Positions 8,140 to 17,361 of a stretch of 64,000 nt of DNA are shown here, in pieces. This DNA is from CAVTWD01 sp963738325 (GTDB taxonomy: Bacteria > Actinomycetota > Acidimicrobiia > Acidimicrobiales > Ilumatobacteraceae). How positions within the stretch are numbered: the first letter of the stretch is position 1; every line of letters begins with the position of its first letter. Made by a program: the position numbers and the translations under genes. The notes under the pieces are model-generated. The model ran no database searches and was not told where the DNA came from. It was given only the letters and a program-made list of their open reading frames with translations. The DNA lies in assembly GCA_963738325.1 (NCBI GenBank), contig CAVTWD010000001.1:744001-808000 (forward strand). Reading direction: 5' to 3'.

Positions 8140-9316
8140 ATGGACTTCCGCCGCATCACCAACCTCCCGCCTTACGTCTTCACCATCATCAACAACTTGA
8201 AGGTGGAGGCTCGCCGGGCAGGAGCAGACGTGATCGACCTCGGCTTCGGCAACCCCGACATCCCTTCCCCGAGATCGCGGTCGACAAGCTGGCGGAGGCC
8301 GCCCGCATCGCTCGCAACCATCGCTACTCGATGAGTCGCGGCCTGCCGAACCTCCGCATGGCCCTCGCGCGGCTCTACGAACGCAACTGGGGAGTGGCTC
8401 TCGACCCGGAGACGGAGATCACCAACACCATCGGGTCGAAGGAGGGCTTCAGCCACCTCATGTGGGTGTTGCTCCAATCTGGCGACGCCGCCATCGTCCC
8501 CAGCCCGAGCTACCCCATCCACATCTATGGGCCCTTGTTCGCCGGCGCAGACCTCCGGCAGGTCCCGATGGGCACCGACGCCGACTTCTTCGAGGGGCTC
8601 GACGACGGCCTGGCGGGTGGGCTGGCCCAAACCCCGCGTGCTCGATCATCTCGTTCCCGCACAACCCCACCGGAGCCTGCGTCGACCTGCGCTTCATGCA
8701 GCGCGTCGTCGACTTCTGTCGCGAGCACGAGATGATCGTCGTGCACGACTTCGCCTACGCCGACATCGGCTTCGACGGGTACCAGCCGCCTTCCATCCTG
8801 CAGGCTGAAGGGGCCAAGGAGTGCGCCGTCGAGCTCTACTCGCTCACGAAGAGCTTCTCGATGGCCGGATGGCGGCTGGCCTTCCTCGCCGGCAACGCGG
8901 AGGTGGTCCAGGCGCTCGTGAAGCTGAAGACGTACCTCGACTACGGCACGTTCCAGCCGATCCAGATCGCGGCGACGGTCACCATGAACGAGGCGTCCGA
9001 CTACCCGCGCGAGGTGTGCGCCGTCTACCAGAGCCGGCGCGATGCGCTGTGCGAGGGACTCGAACGCATCGGCTGGGAGATCCCGAAGCCGAGAGGGACC
9101 ATGTTCGTGTGGGCGCCCGTGCCGGAGCCCTACGAGGAGATGGACTCGCTCGAGTTCTCCTCCTACCTCGTGCGCGAATGCGAGGTGGCCACGTCGCCGG
9201 GGGTCGGCTTCGGCCCGGGGGGAGACGGGTTCGTGCGCTTCGCGCTGATCGAGAACGAGCAGCGCATCGCGCAAGGGGTCCGCAACATGCGTCGCGGGCT
9301 AACCAAGCTCCAGTGA
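8140..9316 (+). CDS. Class I/II PLP aminotransferase (two frameshifts)
   Basis: About 392 residues after restoring one base in the C-run near 8270 and one near 8632. The start MDFRRITNLPPYVFTIINNL, the GFGNPDIPS-PEIAVDKL segment, SFPHNPTGACVD and the PLP lysine region SLTKSFSMAGWRLAF place it with alanine/aspartate aminotransferases of the AlaA / LL-DAP-aminotransferase-like group. It would move amino groups between an amino acid and 2-oxoglutarate or pyruvate; the substrate cannot be fixed from sequence. The following ACT-domain gene (9397) points to amino-acid metabolism. The breaks are in homopolymers and I read them as errors. Confidence 0.85.
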
Positions 9317-9396
9317 CGACCCATCCGCAGCACGAGCGCCCGCCGTTCACGGAGCCGTCATCACGGCGAGACATCGCGTCGATAGCGTCACCGTCG

Positions 9397-10071
9397 ATGT
9401 CGGTGTACGTCGTGCGGGTGTGGCTGCCCGACCGTCCCGGCGCGCTCGGGCAGGTGGCCAGCCGGATCGGGGCCGTGGGCGGCGACGTGATCGGCATCGA
9501 CATCCTCGAGCGCGGGGGCGGCCGCGCCATCGACGAGCTGGCGGTGGCGCTCTCCGACGACGTGGCCCTCGATCGCCTCGTGGCCGGGATCGTGCAGCTG
9601 GACGGCGTGGACGTGGAGCACGTACGCCCCGTCGCCGGCGCGCCCGACGATGCGCGCCTCGGCGGGCTCGGTGTGGCCGAGCGGTTGGTGCGCTCACCCG
9701 ACCTCGCGTCGATGCTCGAGGGGCTGTGCCGTGACCTCGTGGACGTGCTCGATCTCGACTGGGCCGCGGTGGTGAGGCTCGAACCACCCGAGGGCCTCGC
9801 CGTGGTGGGCGAGCGCGCTCCGGCATCGGCGTGGTTGGTGGCGTTCCTGCACGGCATCCATCACCTGGACTCGTCAGAAGAGGAAGGGGGCGCGCCGGCC
9901 GACCTGGCCTGGGCCGCGCTCGCAGGGAGTGGGCTCGAGGTGGTAGCGGGCCGCCGCAACCGCGCCTTCCGCCGGGTCGAGCGGCGCGAGCTCGCGGCGC
10001 TGGCTCGCATCGCCGACGCCTGGGCGTCGCGTTGGCGCTCCTCAGGCCGTGTCCACCGCCCAGTGGCGTGA
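9397..10071 (+). CDS. ACT-domain protein
   Basis: 224 residues from ATG 9397. Residues 1-70 form an ACT domain (VRVWLPDRPGALGQVASRIG, then GGDVIGIDILE), the usual amino-acid sensing module. The rest (LASMLEGLCRDLVDVLDLDWAAVVRLE onward) looks like a degenerate GAF-like alpha/beta region with no catalytic motif. It follows the aminotransferase closely on the same strand, so it may sense an amino acid tied to that enzyme (inference). Its last 30 bases overlap the 3' end of the convergent glpK. A GTG at 9313 is an alternative start but lacks conserved sequence. Confidence 0.7.
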   Translation: MSVYVVRVWLPDRPGALGQVASRIGAVGGDVIGIDILERGGGRAIDELAVALSDDVALDRLVAGIVQLDGVDVEHVRPVAGAPDDARLGGLGVAERLVRSPDLASMLEGLCRDLVDVLDLDWAAVVRLEPPEGLAVVGERAPASAWLVAFLHGIHHLDSSEEEGGAPADLAWAALAGSGLEVVAGRRNRAFRRVERRELAALARIADAWASRWRSSGRVHRPVA

Positions 10072-11523
10072 TCGCTCGACGGCGCGGCGCCACTCGGCGT
10101 GCTGCGCGTCGGCCAGCGCCCGGTCCTCGCGAGGTTGGAAGGCGGCGTCGAGCTGCCATCGCGCCGCGACGTCGTCGAGCGAGCCCCAAACCTCTTCGGC
10201 GAGCCCGGCGAGGTAGGCCGCGCCGAGCGCGGTCGTCTCTTTGACGGTGGGTCGGCGCACCTCGACGCGGAGCTGATCGGCCTGCCATTGCAAGAGCACG
10301 TCCATCACCGCGGCGCCGCCGTCCACGCGCAGCTCGGCCAGCTTCGCCCCTGATGCCTCGCTCATGGCGTCGGCGGCATCGCGCACCTGATGCACGATCG
10401 ACTCGACGACAGCGCGGGCGATGTGGGCCCGGGTCACACCGCGCGTGATGCCGACCACCGTGCCTCGCGCCTGGGGGTCCCACCATGGCGTGCCGAGCCC
10501 GGTGAAGGCGGGCACGACGATCACACCATTCGTGTCGGGAACGGAGTCCGCCAACCCTCCGACCTCCGCGGCCTCGGCGATGAGCCCGAGCTCGTCGCGC
10601 AGCCACTGGATGCCCGCCCCTGTGATGAAGATGGCGCCTTCGAGCGCGTACGCCACCGTGCCGTCCGCCAGCAGCCACGCGACCGTGGTCAGCATCCCCT
10701 CGCTCGGCGGTGGGCACGTGGCGCCCACGTTCGTGAGGATGAACGAGCCCGTGCCGTAGGTGTTCTTCGTCATCCCGGGGGTGAAGCAGGCTTGGCCGAA
10801 GAGAGCGCCTTGCTGGTCGCCGACCATGCTGCTCACGGGCGTCCCGGCCGGCGCACCCGTGCCCGCCACCGTGGTGCCCACCCGTCCGCTCGTGGGCACG
10901 ACCTCGGGGAGGGGGGCGAGCGGTACGGCGAGCAGCTCGGCCAGCTCGGCGTCCCAGGCCAGCCCGTTGATGTCGAACAGCAGGGTGCGGCTGGCGTTGG
11001 TGGCGTCGGTGACGTGGCGGGCCCCTCCCGTGAGGTTCCACACCAGCCAGCTGTCCACGGTGCCCACCGCCAGGTCGGCGTCGGCGCTCACGCCTCCTTC
11101 GGTGAGCAACCACGCCAGTTTCGTGCCCGAGAAATAGGGGTCGAGCACGAGCCCGGTGCGAGCGCGGACGAGCTCGCGGTAGCCGGCCTCCTCGAGCGCC
11201 GCGCAGCGGTCGGCCGTGCGCCGGTCCTGCCACACGATGGCCCGGTGGCGGGGGCGGCCCGTCCGGCGATCCCAGGCCACGAGCGTCTCGCGCTGGTTGG
11301 TGATGCCGATGGAGGCGATGGTCTCATCGAGCTCCGCGCACAGCTCCGTGAGCGTCGCCTGCACCGCGTGCCAGATGTCGTCCGGGTCGTGCTCGACCCA
11401 GCCGGGGCGGGGGTAGTGCTGCGGGAACTCGCGGTACGACCAGCCCCGGATCAGACCCGACTCGTCGACGGCGAGGGAGCGGACGCCGGTGGTCCCGGCA
11501 TCGATGGCGATGACGACGGCCAT
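10042..11523 (-). CDS. glpK: Glycerol kinase
   Basis: 493 residues, the usual length for GlpK (FGGY family). It phosphorylates glycerol to glycerol 3-phosphate at the expense of ATP. Motifs: N-terminal phosphate-binding DAGTTGVRSLAVD, the glycerol-binding ITNQRETLVAWDRRTG, GDQQGALFGQACF, and the C-terminal ATP site VDGGAAVMDVLLQWQAD. The internal RTAD-type region (VWQDRRTADRC) is conserved. No glpF or glpD lies nearby; it stands alone with a convergent overlap of about 30 bases with the ACT-domain gene. Intact. Confidence 0.95.
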   Translation of the reverse strand: MAVVIAIDAGTTGVRSLAVDESGLIRGWSYREFPQHYPRPGWVEHDPDDIWHAVQATLTELCAELDETIASIGITNQRETLVAWDRRTGRPRHRAIVWQDRRTADRCAALEEAGYRELVRARTGLVLDPYFSGTKLAWLLTEGGVSADADLAVGTVDSWLVWNLTGGARHVTDATNASRTLLFDINGLAWDAELAELLAVPLAPLPEVVPTSGRVGTTVAGTGAPAGTPVSSMVGDQQGALFGQACFTPGMTKNTYGTGSFILTNVGATCPPPSEGMLTTVAWLLADGTVAYALEGAIFITGAGIQWLRDELGLIAEAAEVGGLADSVPDTNGVIVVPAFTGLGTPWWDPQARGTVVGITRGVTRAHIARAVVESIVHQVRDAADAMSEASGAKLAELRVDGGAAVMDVLLQWQADQLRVEVRRPTVKETTALGAAYLAGLAEEVWGSLDDVAARWQLDAAFQPREDRALADAQHAEWRRAVERSRHWAVDTA

Positions 11524-11586
11524 CGCCTCACCGTAGGTGGTCCGTGTCGCTGGACGCCGCTGTCGCTCGGACGCCCGTGCTCGCCC

Positions 11587-11940
11587 TCAGTGGGGCCGCG
11601 GCTGGCGGTTCGACGCATTGGTCCGCCGCGTCGGCGCCGGCTTGCCCCGCGGCGCCCCGGTCGCCGGTGAGCGCGGTTTGCTCGGCGCGGCCGCCGACGG
11701 CGGGCGCCCGGCATCGCGGCTTGCCGTCGCCTTCGACCACGAGGGCGGGTTCCAACCGAACTTCACCATCACGACCGTGATCAGCAGGTAGAGGGCCCCG
11801 CCGGTGATGATGCCGGCCCCGAGGCCGAGCAGCTTGGTCTTGCCGAAGAACGAGAACACAACCGCGGCGACGACAGCGTAGATGAGGAAGGGCACCACGA
11901 GGCGCCGCCAGGGCACCGGTCGGGAGCTGTCCCACGCCAC
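11587..11940 (-). CDS. Small two-helix membrane protein, unknown function
   Basis: 117 residues from ATG 11940. Two membrane segments at about residues 13-31 (LVVPFLIYAVVAAVVFSFF) and 37-58 (LGLGAGIITGGALYLLITVVMV), then a basic, Ala/Pro-rich tail (about 55 residues, ending NRQPRPH) that should face the cytoplasm. I do not recognise a family. It lies between pfp and glpK on the same strand with gaps of about 60 bases each side, so all three may be one transcript, but nothing in the sequence ties its role to glycolysis. Confidence 0.6.
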   Translation of the reverse strand: MAWDSSRPVPWRRLVVPFLIYAVVAAVVFSFFGKTKLLGLGAGIITGGALYLLITVVMVKFGWNPPSWSKATASRDAGRPPSAAAPSKPRSPATGAPRGKPAPTRRTNASNRQPRPH

Positions 11941-11997
11941 CTCGACAGTTGTAGCACCCGCTCCGCTCGCCGCGGCTGTGCCGCGGCGTTCCGCGGC

Positions 11998-13311
11998 TCA
12001 GCCAGCGCCGGCGGCGTCCGCCACCAAGTAGCCGTAACGCTCGGAGAAGGCTTCCGGCGTCATGCCGGCCGCGCCGGCGATGGCGGCGAGCCGTTCGGGG
12101 TCCTTCAGGTCGGCCACGTTGAGGCGGATCATGTACTCCTCGGCGACGCGGTACGTCTCGCTGCCGATGTCGACACGCCGGATCCGGGGCCGGCCGGTGG
12201 CCGGGTCGGTGAACGACCCGAACGGCAGGTACTCGAAGTTCCCCTCCACCTGGGTGACCATCGCCCCGAGGTCCTCGGCGCCGCTCTCGACGAGCTTGCG
12301 GACGTGGTCGAAGGCACCGAAGCCCAGGTCGCGCGTGTACTCGATGTCGAGCGGGATGGGCGGGGCGCAGCGCAGCTCGTAGCCGATGTTCTTGGCCACG
12401 ATGGTGACCTTGCGCCCCATGGCGGCCAGCCGATCGCGCGCCGCATGGGCCAGCACGACATCCATCTCCAGCTCGGAGAGCCGAGGATTGCCGTGCTCGT
12501 CCTTGTCGATGTCGGGGAAGGACTTCGCCACGTCGTCCGGGGCCAGGCGCAGGGCCAGGCCCTCCGCCAGCACGGCCACGCCGAAGGGCCGGCCGTGGGC
12601 GATGCGCTTCAGGATGGCGGTCACGAGGATGTCGACCAGGCGGTCCAGGGGGATGGGGTCGTCACCGGGGAAGTCCTCCCCGATGATGGCGAGCGTCGCC
12701 CCGGCGGCCTTGGCGATCCCGAGGGCCAGGTGGCCGGCCGAGCGCCCCATGGCCACCACGACGAACCAGCGCCGCGTGGTCATGGCGTCGGTCATCAGGT
12801 TGGCGACGAGCTCGGTCCCAAAGTGGCGGGCGGTCTGGAACCCGAACGTCGACAAGCCGCTGGGCAGGGGCAGGTCGTTGTCGATGGTCTTGGGGACATG
12901 GGCCACCTTGAGGCTGCCGCCGGCGGCCTCGGCGAGGCGTGACGCGGAGTGGGCGGTGTCGTCCCCGCCGATCGTGACCAGGGCGTCGATCCCCAGGCTC
13001 TGCAGCGCCTTCAGGCAGTTGTGCATCCGCCAGTCGGGATCGGCCGCGCCCTCGTCGCGCTTGGTCGGGTTGGCCCGGGAGGTGAAGAGGATCGATCCGC
13101 CCATCAGGTGGATCCGGGACACGTCCCTGATCGTGAGGGGTTGGACGTGCTCTGTGGAGCCTTCGATGAGGTGCTCGAAGCCGTCGAGGATCCCGACGAC
13201 CTCCCATCCGTAGTTGATGGCCTCGATGGTGGCCGCCGAGATCACCGAGTTGATCCCCGGGGCCGGCCCCCCTCCGCACAGGATGCCCAACCGTCGTCTG
13301 CGCTCGCTCAC
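11998..13311 (-). CDS. pfp: 6-phosphofructokinase, PPi-dependent type
   Basis: 437 residues. The start GTG at 13311 (reading VSERRRRLGILCGGGPAPG) has a good upstream GGGGAGG; a frame extension to 13329 is less likely. The two positions that separate donors read GGDDT and PKTIDND: Asp and Lys here are the signature of pyrophosphate-dependent enzymes, where ATP enzymes carry Gly. The enzyme makes fructose 1,6-bisphosphate from fructose 6-phosphate and PPi, reversibly, so it can serve glycolysis and gluconeogenesis. Other motifs: MGRSAGHLALGIAKAAG. Donor preference is inferred from these residues. Intact. Confidence 0.88.
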   Translation of the reverse strand: MSERRRRLGILCGGGPAPGINSVISAATIEAINYGWEVVGILDGFEHLIEGSTEHVQPLTIRDVSRIHLMGGSILFTSRANPTKRDEGAADPDWRMHNCLKALQSLGIDALVTIGGDDTAHSASRLAEAAGGSLKVAHVPKTIDNDLPLPSGLSTFGFQTARHFGTELVANLMTDAMTTRRWFVVVAMGRSAGHLALGIAKAAGATLAIIGEDFPGDDPIPLDRLVDILVTAILKRIAHGRPFGVAVLAEGLALRLAPDDVAKSFPDIDKDEHGNPRLSELEMDVVLAHAARDRLAAMGRKVTIVAKNIGYELRCAPPIPLDIEYTRDLGFGAFDHVRKLVESGAEDLGAMVTQVEGNFEYLPFGSFTDPATGRPRIRRVDIGSETYRVAEEYMIRLNVADLKDPERLAAIAGAAGMTPEAFSERYGYLVADAAGAG

Positions 13312-13493
13312 GGAACCTCCCCGTGTCAACCGCCCGGGACCCTATCCGGTCGCGCCGGCCGCACGCGCGTGAGCCCGCGTCGGCCGGAACCAAACAGGGG
13401 CCGAACGACCTACGGCGCGCCCAGGGGCACGGCGACTATTCTCCACATCAGCGGTAGACAAACGGTACTTTCCCTCGAAAGGGCCGCCACCAC
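13312..13493. other. Divergent intergenic region pfp / TauE
   Basis: 182 bases that must hold both promoters. I see a TTCTCCACA (13439-13447), which is one base from a DnaA-box consensus but single and unsupported, and a short hairpin CCCTC-GAAAGGG at 13472-13483 just before the TauE start. No convincing -35/-10 pair is seen. Confidence 0.4.
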
Positions 13494-14408
13494 GTGAACA
13501 TCGATGCCTCGCTCGTTCTCGCGGGATTGATCGTCGGCTTCGTCGTCGGCCTGACCGGCATGGGCGGCGGCGCGCTGATGACGCCGATCCTGGTGCTGCT
13601 GCTGAAGGTGCAGCCCTCGACCGCGGTGGCCTCTGACCTCATGGCGTCGCTCGTCATGAAGCCGGTGGGGGCCACGGTGCACGCCCGCCGGGGCACGATC
13701 AACAAGCCCCTCGTCGGCTGGCTCTGCCTGGGTTCGGTTCCGACGGCCTTCGGCGGGGTGCTGCTCCTGCGGGCTCTCGGCAGCGGCAAGGACCTGCAGG
13801 ACAACGTCAAGTTGGCGCTCGGGATCGCGTTGCTGCTGGCCGCCGGCACGATGCTGGCGAAGACGATCGTCTCGCGGCGGCGGGGCCTCGCCCCTCCCGA
13901 CCCCAACGCCGTCATCGTCGTGCGGCCGATCCCGACGATCGTGATCGGTGCCGTCGGCGGGCTCGTGGTCGGCATGACCTCGGTCGGGTCCGGTTCGCTC
14001 ATCATCGTGGCGCTGTTGTTGCTCTACCCGATGCTGACCGCCTCCCGTCTCGTCGGAACCGACCTCGTGCAGGCCGTCCCCCTCGTGGGCGCTGCCGCTC
14101 TCGGCCACGTCCTGTTCGGTGACTTCCAGCTCGGCCTCACGGTGAGCCTGCTGATCGGCGCCCTCCCCGCCGTGTACCTCGGCGCCCGGGTCTCGTCCCG
14201 CGCGCCGGACTCGGTCATCCGGCCGGCCCTCGTGCTGGTGCTCAGCGTCTCGGCGCTCAAGCTGCTCGACGCCTCGAACGAGCTGCTCGGGTTGATGCTC
14301 CTCGCCGGCGGCGCGGTCTGGGCCGCATCGGTGTTGGCTCGCCGTCGCCGGGCGCGGGCCACCACGCTTCCCGCCCTCGAGCCCGTCACCGTCGCCGCCG
14401 CCGACTGA
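13494..14408 (+). CDS. TauE/SafE-family sulfite/anion exporter
   Basis: 304 residues from GTG 13494. Seven to eight hydrophobic segments are visible, with the family's two glycine motifs at the start of each half: VGLTGMGGGALMTPILVLL and VVGMTSVGSGSLIIVALLLL. TauE/SafE proteins move sulfite, sulfoacetate or similar anions across the inner membrane; the substrate here is unknown. The C-terminus is a short basic tail. Divergent from pfp, with 182 bases between the two starts, so it has its own promoter. Intact. Confidence 0.85.
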   Translation: MNIDASLVLAGLIVGFVVGLTGMGGGALMTPILVLLLKVQPSTAVASDLMASLVMKPVGATVHARRGTINKPLVGWLCLGSVPTAFGGVLLLRALGSGKDLQDNVKLALGIALLLAAGTMLAKTIVSRRRGLAPPDPNAVIVVRPIPTIVIGAVGGLVVGMTSVGSGSLIIVALLLLYPMLTASRLVGTDLVQAVPLVGAAALGHVLFGDFQLGLTVSLLIGALPAVYLGARVSSRAPDSVIRPALVLVLSVSALKLLDASNELLGLMLLAGGAVWAASVLARRRRARATTLPALEPVTVAAAD

Positions 14409-14433
14409 ACGGTCAGGCGCTACCGTGCCCGTG

Positions 14434-15261
14434 ATGGGACGGGCCGACAGGGCGGTGCTCACCACCGGGGCCAACTCCGGGCTCGGGCTGGCCATCGCCG
14501 TCGAGCTGGCCCGCCAGGGCTACCGCTCGATCGGCTCGGTCCGCAGCGAGGCCAAGGCCGCGCCCGTGAGGGAGGCGGCCAAGGCGGCGGGCGTCGACGT
14601 CGAGACGGTGGTGTTCGACGTGACGGACGCGGAGGGCTGCGTCGAGGTCGTCGGTGGTCTCGATCTCTACGGGCTCGTGAACAACGCCGGGTACTCGGTC
14701 ACCCGGGCCGTGGAAGAGGTGAGCGACGAGGAAGCGCGGGCGCTCTTGGAGACGATGGTGGTCGCTCCGGTGCGCCTCGCCCGGCTCGCGCTGCCGGCCA
14801 TGCGCGCTCGTGGCGATGGACGGATCGTGAACGTGTCCTCCATCTACGGACGCATCACCACCCCGTTCAGCGGCTGGTACCAGGGCGCCAAGCACGCCCT
14901 CGAGGGGGTCAGCGACGCGCTGCGGATGGAAGTGGCCTCGGCGGGGGTCAAGGTGGTCCTCGTTGAGCCCGGTGTCTTCCGCACCGCGATCTTCGACGAC
15001 ATCGCCGACGACTTCGAGAAGTCGGGCGCGGCGACGCCCTACCGCGGCGCTTACGAGCGCGTGCTCCAGTCGTTGCGCGCGTCGAAGCCCCTCATGGGCG
15101 ATCCCGCCCGCGTGGCCCGGCTCATCGCCTCGATCATGGGCAACCGGATGCCCCGCGCCCGCTACCTGATCGGCGTCGATGCCCAGGTGGCCGCGATCAC
15201 CGAGCGGACGACGCCCACCTTCCTCAAGGACTTCGTGGCCCGCCGCGTGCTCGGCCTCTGA
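14434..15261 (+). CDS. Short-chain dehydrogenase/reductase
   Basis: 275 residues, classical SDR. Cofactor loop TTGANSGLGLAIAVELA, the NNAG motif (GLVNNAGYS), catalytic Ser in VNVSSIYGRIT and the YxxxK pair in WYQGAKHALEG are all present. The sequence GSVRSEAKA after beta-2 has an Arg consistent with NADP(H), but this is weak. The C-terminal region (KSGAATPYRGAYERVLQSL) resembles lipid/sterol-type SDRs. The substrate is not known. ATG 14434 is used; GTG 14431 directly before it is possible. It converges with the lpqB-like gene with a gap of about 20 bases. Confidence 0.85.
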   Translation: MGRADRAVLTTGANSGLGLAIAVELARQGYRSIGSVRSEAKAAPVREAAKAAGVDVETVVFDVTDAEGCVEVVGGLDLYGLVNNAGYSVTRAVEEVSDEEARALLETMVVAPVRLARLALPAMRARGDGRIVNVSSIYGRITTPFSGWYQGAKHALEGVSDALRMEVASAGVKVVLVEPGVFRTAIFDDIADDFEKSGAATPYRGAYERVLQSLRASKPLMGDPARVARLIASIMGNRMPRARYLIGVDAQVAAITERTTPTFLKDFVARRVLGL

Positions 15262-15280
15262 CGGCGCCGCCCACCGCGGC

Positions 15281-15930
15281 TCACCGGGGCGGCGTCGTAG
15301 TGGGAACGACGGCGGGCTGGGGGGGATAGTCGGGCTGGCTCGACGGGTTCAGCTCCGGGTAGTCGAATGGCGTCAGCGGCTCGGACACGTTGACCCCGTC
15401 GCCCGCGCGGCCAGTCGCGCGGCTCGCCTTGGATGAGGAGCCGCACCTGCTTGACGGCGGGCAGGGCGCACGCGGTGTAGACGATCTGCCCGACGGCCTT
15501 GATGCCGTCCTCGGCTTTGGCGTCGAAGAAGACCTTGCTCAAGTCGACGTCGAGCGTGCCGTCCTGATGCAGCTCCGTGCCGAGCAGTTGCGTCTCGGCC
15601 GGGATGAACGTGTGCAACCGCCGATCGAGCTCGTCGGCGGTGAGGCCCTTGAGCAGCTCGCTGAGCACGGAGTCCGGCGCGTCGGCCACGTCACGGCTGA
15701 CCGACTCGAGTCGTTCGGTTGTGCCCTGGTCGGAGACGAAGTAGATCTTCGGGCTCGCGGCCCCACCAACCGGTCCGGGCTGGACCTGCTGGCCGACCGG
15801 TGGCTTGCGGTCCTGCTCGGAGACGTCCACGCGCGTTGCCGTCGAGGGGGATGCCGCACGCGGCCAGGAGCACGACGGCCGCCAAGAGCAACGCGAGGCG
15901 AGCCGCGAAGCCGCGCCGGATGAACCTCAT
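15281..15930 (-). CDS. GerMN-domain lipoprotein, LpqB-like (two frameshifts)
   Basis: About 216 residues after correction (a missing base near 15833, an extra one near 15408). The N-terminus MRFIRRGFAARLALLLA leads to a lipobox LLAACG, so it is a lipoprotein on the outer face of the membrane. The middle is a GerMN (sporulation/germination) domain: KIYFVSDQGTTERLESVSR, LLKGLTADEL and the C-terminal VYTACALPAVKQVRLLIQGE. The tail after the second break is Pro-rich (SQPDYPPQPAVVPTTTPP). Its ATG overlaps the mtrB stop, the gene order of mtrA-mtrB-lpqB. Compared with LpqB of mycobacteria it lacks the large C-terminal beta-propeller. Confidence 0.8.
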
Positions 15931-17345
15931 GGCGCCACCGGGAGCTCGATCACGAAGCGGGCGCCCGACTCGGCGTCGGTGCGGTCCTCCACCCACACCC
16001 GCCCGCCGTGCAGCCGCATGTGCTCTTCGACGAGCGCGAGCCCGAGGCCGGCACCCTCGGCGGAGCTGCGCCGGCCGCTGCCCGCGCCGCGGGCGAAGCG
16101 CCCGAAGATCAGCGAGCGCTCATCGGGCTGGATCCCCGGGCCGTGGTCCTCCACCGCGATCCACACCACCTCGGCCACGTCGCCCTCGGCGACCGGGGGC
16201 GGGGTGACGCTGATCTCGGCGTCGCCTCCGCCATGCAGGCGGGCGTTGTCGATGAGGTTGGCGATCACGCGGGCGAGGCGGCGCTTGTCGGCCAGGATGA
16301 CGACCTCTTCGGTGGCCTCGTCCACCTTGACGGGCGCCTCGGGCAGGCTCGACACCGCGACCGCCTGGCGCACGAACTCGGCCACGCCGAGGTCCTCGAG
16401 ATGGAGGCGTACCGCCCTGGCGTCGAAGCGGGACATCTCGAGCAGATCCTCGACGAGTCCTTGGAAGCGGGCCACATCGGCGACGAGGAGATCGAGGGCG
16501 GCGGCGGCCTTCTCCGGCATCTCGTCGCGCCGCGCCTGGAGCACCTCGATCGATGCCGCCAGCGTGGTGAGCGGCGACCGCAACTCATGGCTCACGTCGG
16601 ACGCGAAGCGAGCATCGCGCTCGACGCGCGTCTGCAGGGCCGCGGCCATGTCGTTGAACGACGACGCGAGTCGGGCGAGATCGCGGTCGTCGGTGGTCTC
16701 GAGGCGCGTGTCGAGGCGCCCGCCCGCGATGGTGTTGGCTGCTTGTGCCGCGTCGCGCAATGGCCGTACGGCCCGCCGAGCCGCCCAGCTGCCGAGGACC
16801 AAGCCGAGCGAGGTGGTGATCGCCGTGGCCACGAGGAGGGAGACGCCGACGCTGCGCAGGGTGCTCGCCACCTCGGCCAGCGAGACGATCTCGAAGTAGC
16901 TGGCGCCGACGGCCGGCAGGGGAATGCCGACGCCGAGCACGGGCTTGCCGTTCAGGCGGTAGAGCATCCGCGCCGGCGTGCCCTGCTCGACCACCCGCGT
17001 GCGCAGCGCCTGCGGCAGGCTCTCGGGCCCGAACTCCGACGAGAACTGCGTCCACGCCCCCTGCGCGAACACCAACGGCGAGTTGTTGGCGCCGCCGAGG
17101 GTCTGCAGCGTGGCGGGCAGCGACGAGGCGTCCGATCGGAGGGTCGTCTGCACCGGCCCCGAGTTGCGGTACGCCTGCGTGACTGCGCTCCGGTCGCGGT
17201 TGTCGAGCAGTGCCGAGCGCGTGAACGCGTAGGTGAACCCCGCGAGCAGAAGCGAGAGCAAGAAGGCGCCGAGGGCGAACGAGAAGCGGATGCGGGCTCG
17301 CAAGCCGAGGCGTCGGGGCCGGAGGCGGGCGAGCCGGCGCAACAT
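15927..17345 (-). CDS. mtrB: MtrB-like sensor histidine kinase
   Basis: 472 residues. Membrane segments at about 24-45 and 180-200 flank an extracytoplasmic sensor of about 135 residues; a HAMP domain follows (RRAVRPLRDAAQAANTIAGG). The H-box is DVSHELRSPLTTLAASIEVL, the N-box NLIDNARLHGGG, and G-boxes EDHGPGI and GAGLGLALVEEHM are intact. It follows the mtrA gene by 16 bases and its stop overlaps the start of the lpqB-like gene, which supports the MtrB assignment. In actinobacteria MtrAB couples cell-wall turnover and division; that role here is by analogy. Confidence 0.87.
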   Translation of the reverse strand: MLRRLARLRPRRLGLRARIRFSFALGAFLLSLLLAGFTYAFTRSALLDNRDRSAVTQAYRNSGPVQTTLRSDASSLPATLQTLGGANNSPLVFAQGAWTQFSSEFGPESLPQALRTRVVEQGTPARMLYRLNGKPVLGVGIPLPAVGASYFEIVSLAEVASTLRSVGVSLLVATAITTSLGLVLGSWAARRAVRPLRDAAQAANTIAGGRLDTRLETTDDRDLARLASSFNDMAAALQTRVERDARFASDVSHELRSPLTTLAASIEVLQARRDEMPEKAAAALDLLVADVARFQGLVEDLLEMSRFDARAVRLHLEDLGVAEFVRQAVAVSSLPEAPVKVDEATEEVVILADKRRLARVIANLIDNARLHGGGDAEISVTPPPVAEGDVAEVVWIAVEDHGPGIQPDERSLIFGRFARGAGSGRRSSAEGAGLGLALVEEHMRLHGGRVWVEDRTDAESGARFVIELPVAP

Positions 17346-17361
17346 CAGAGTTCGTGACCTC

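Noticed and set aside
13439..13447. Single TTCTCCACA as a DnaA box
   Set aside because: One near-match alone is expected by chance and no partner sites lie nearby.
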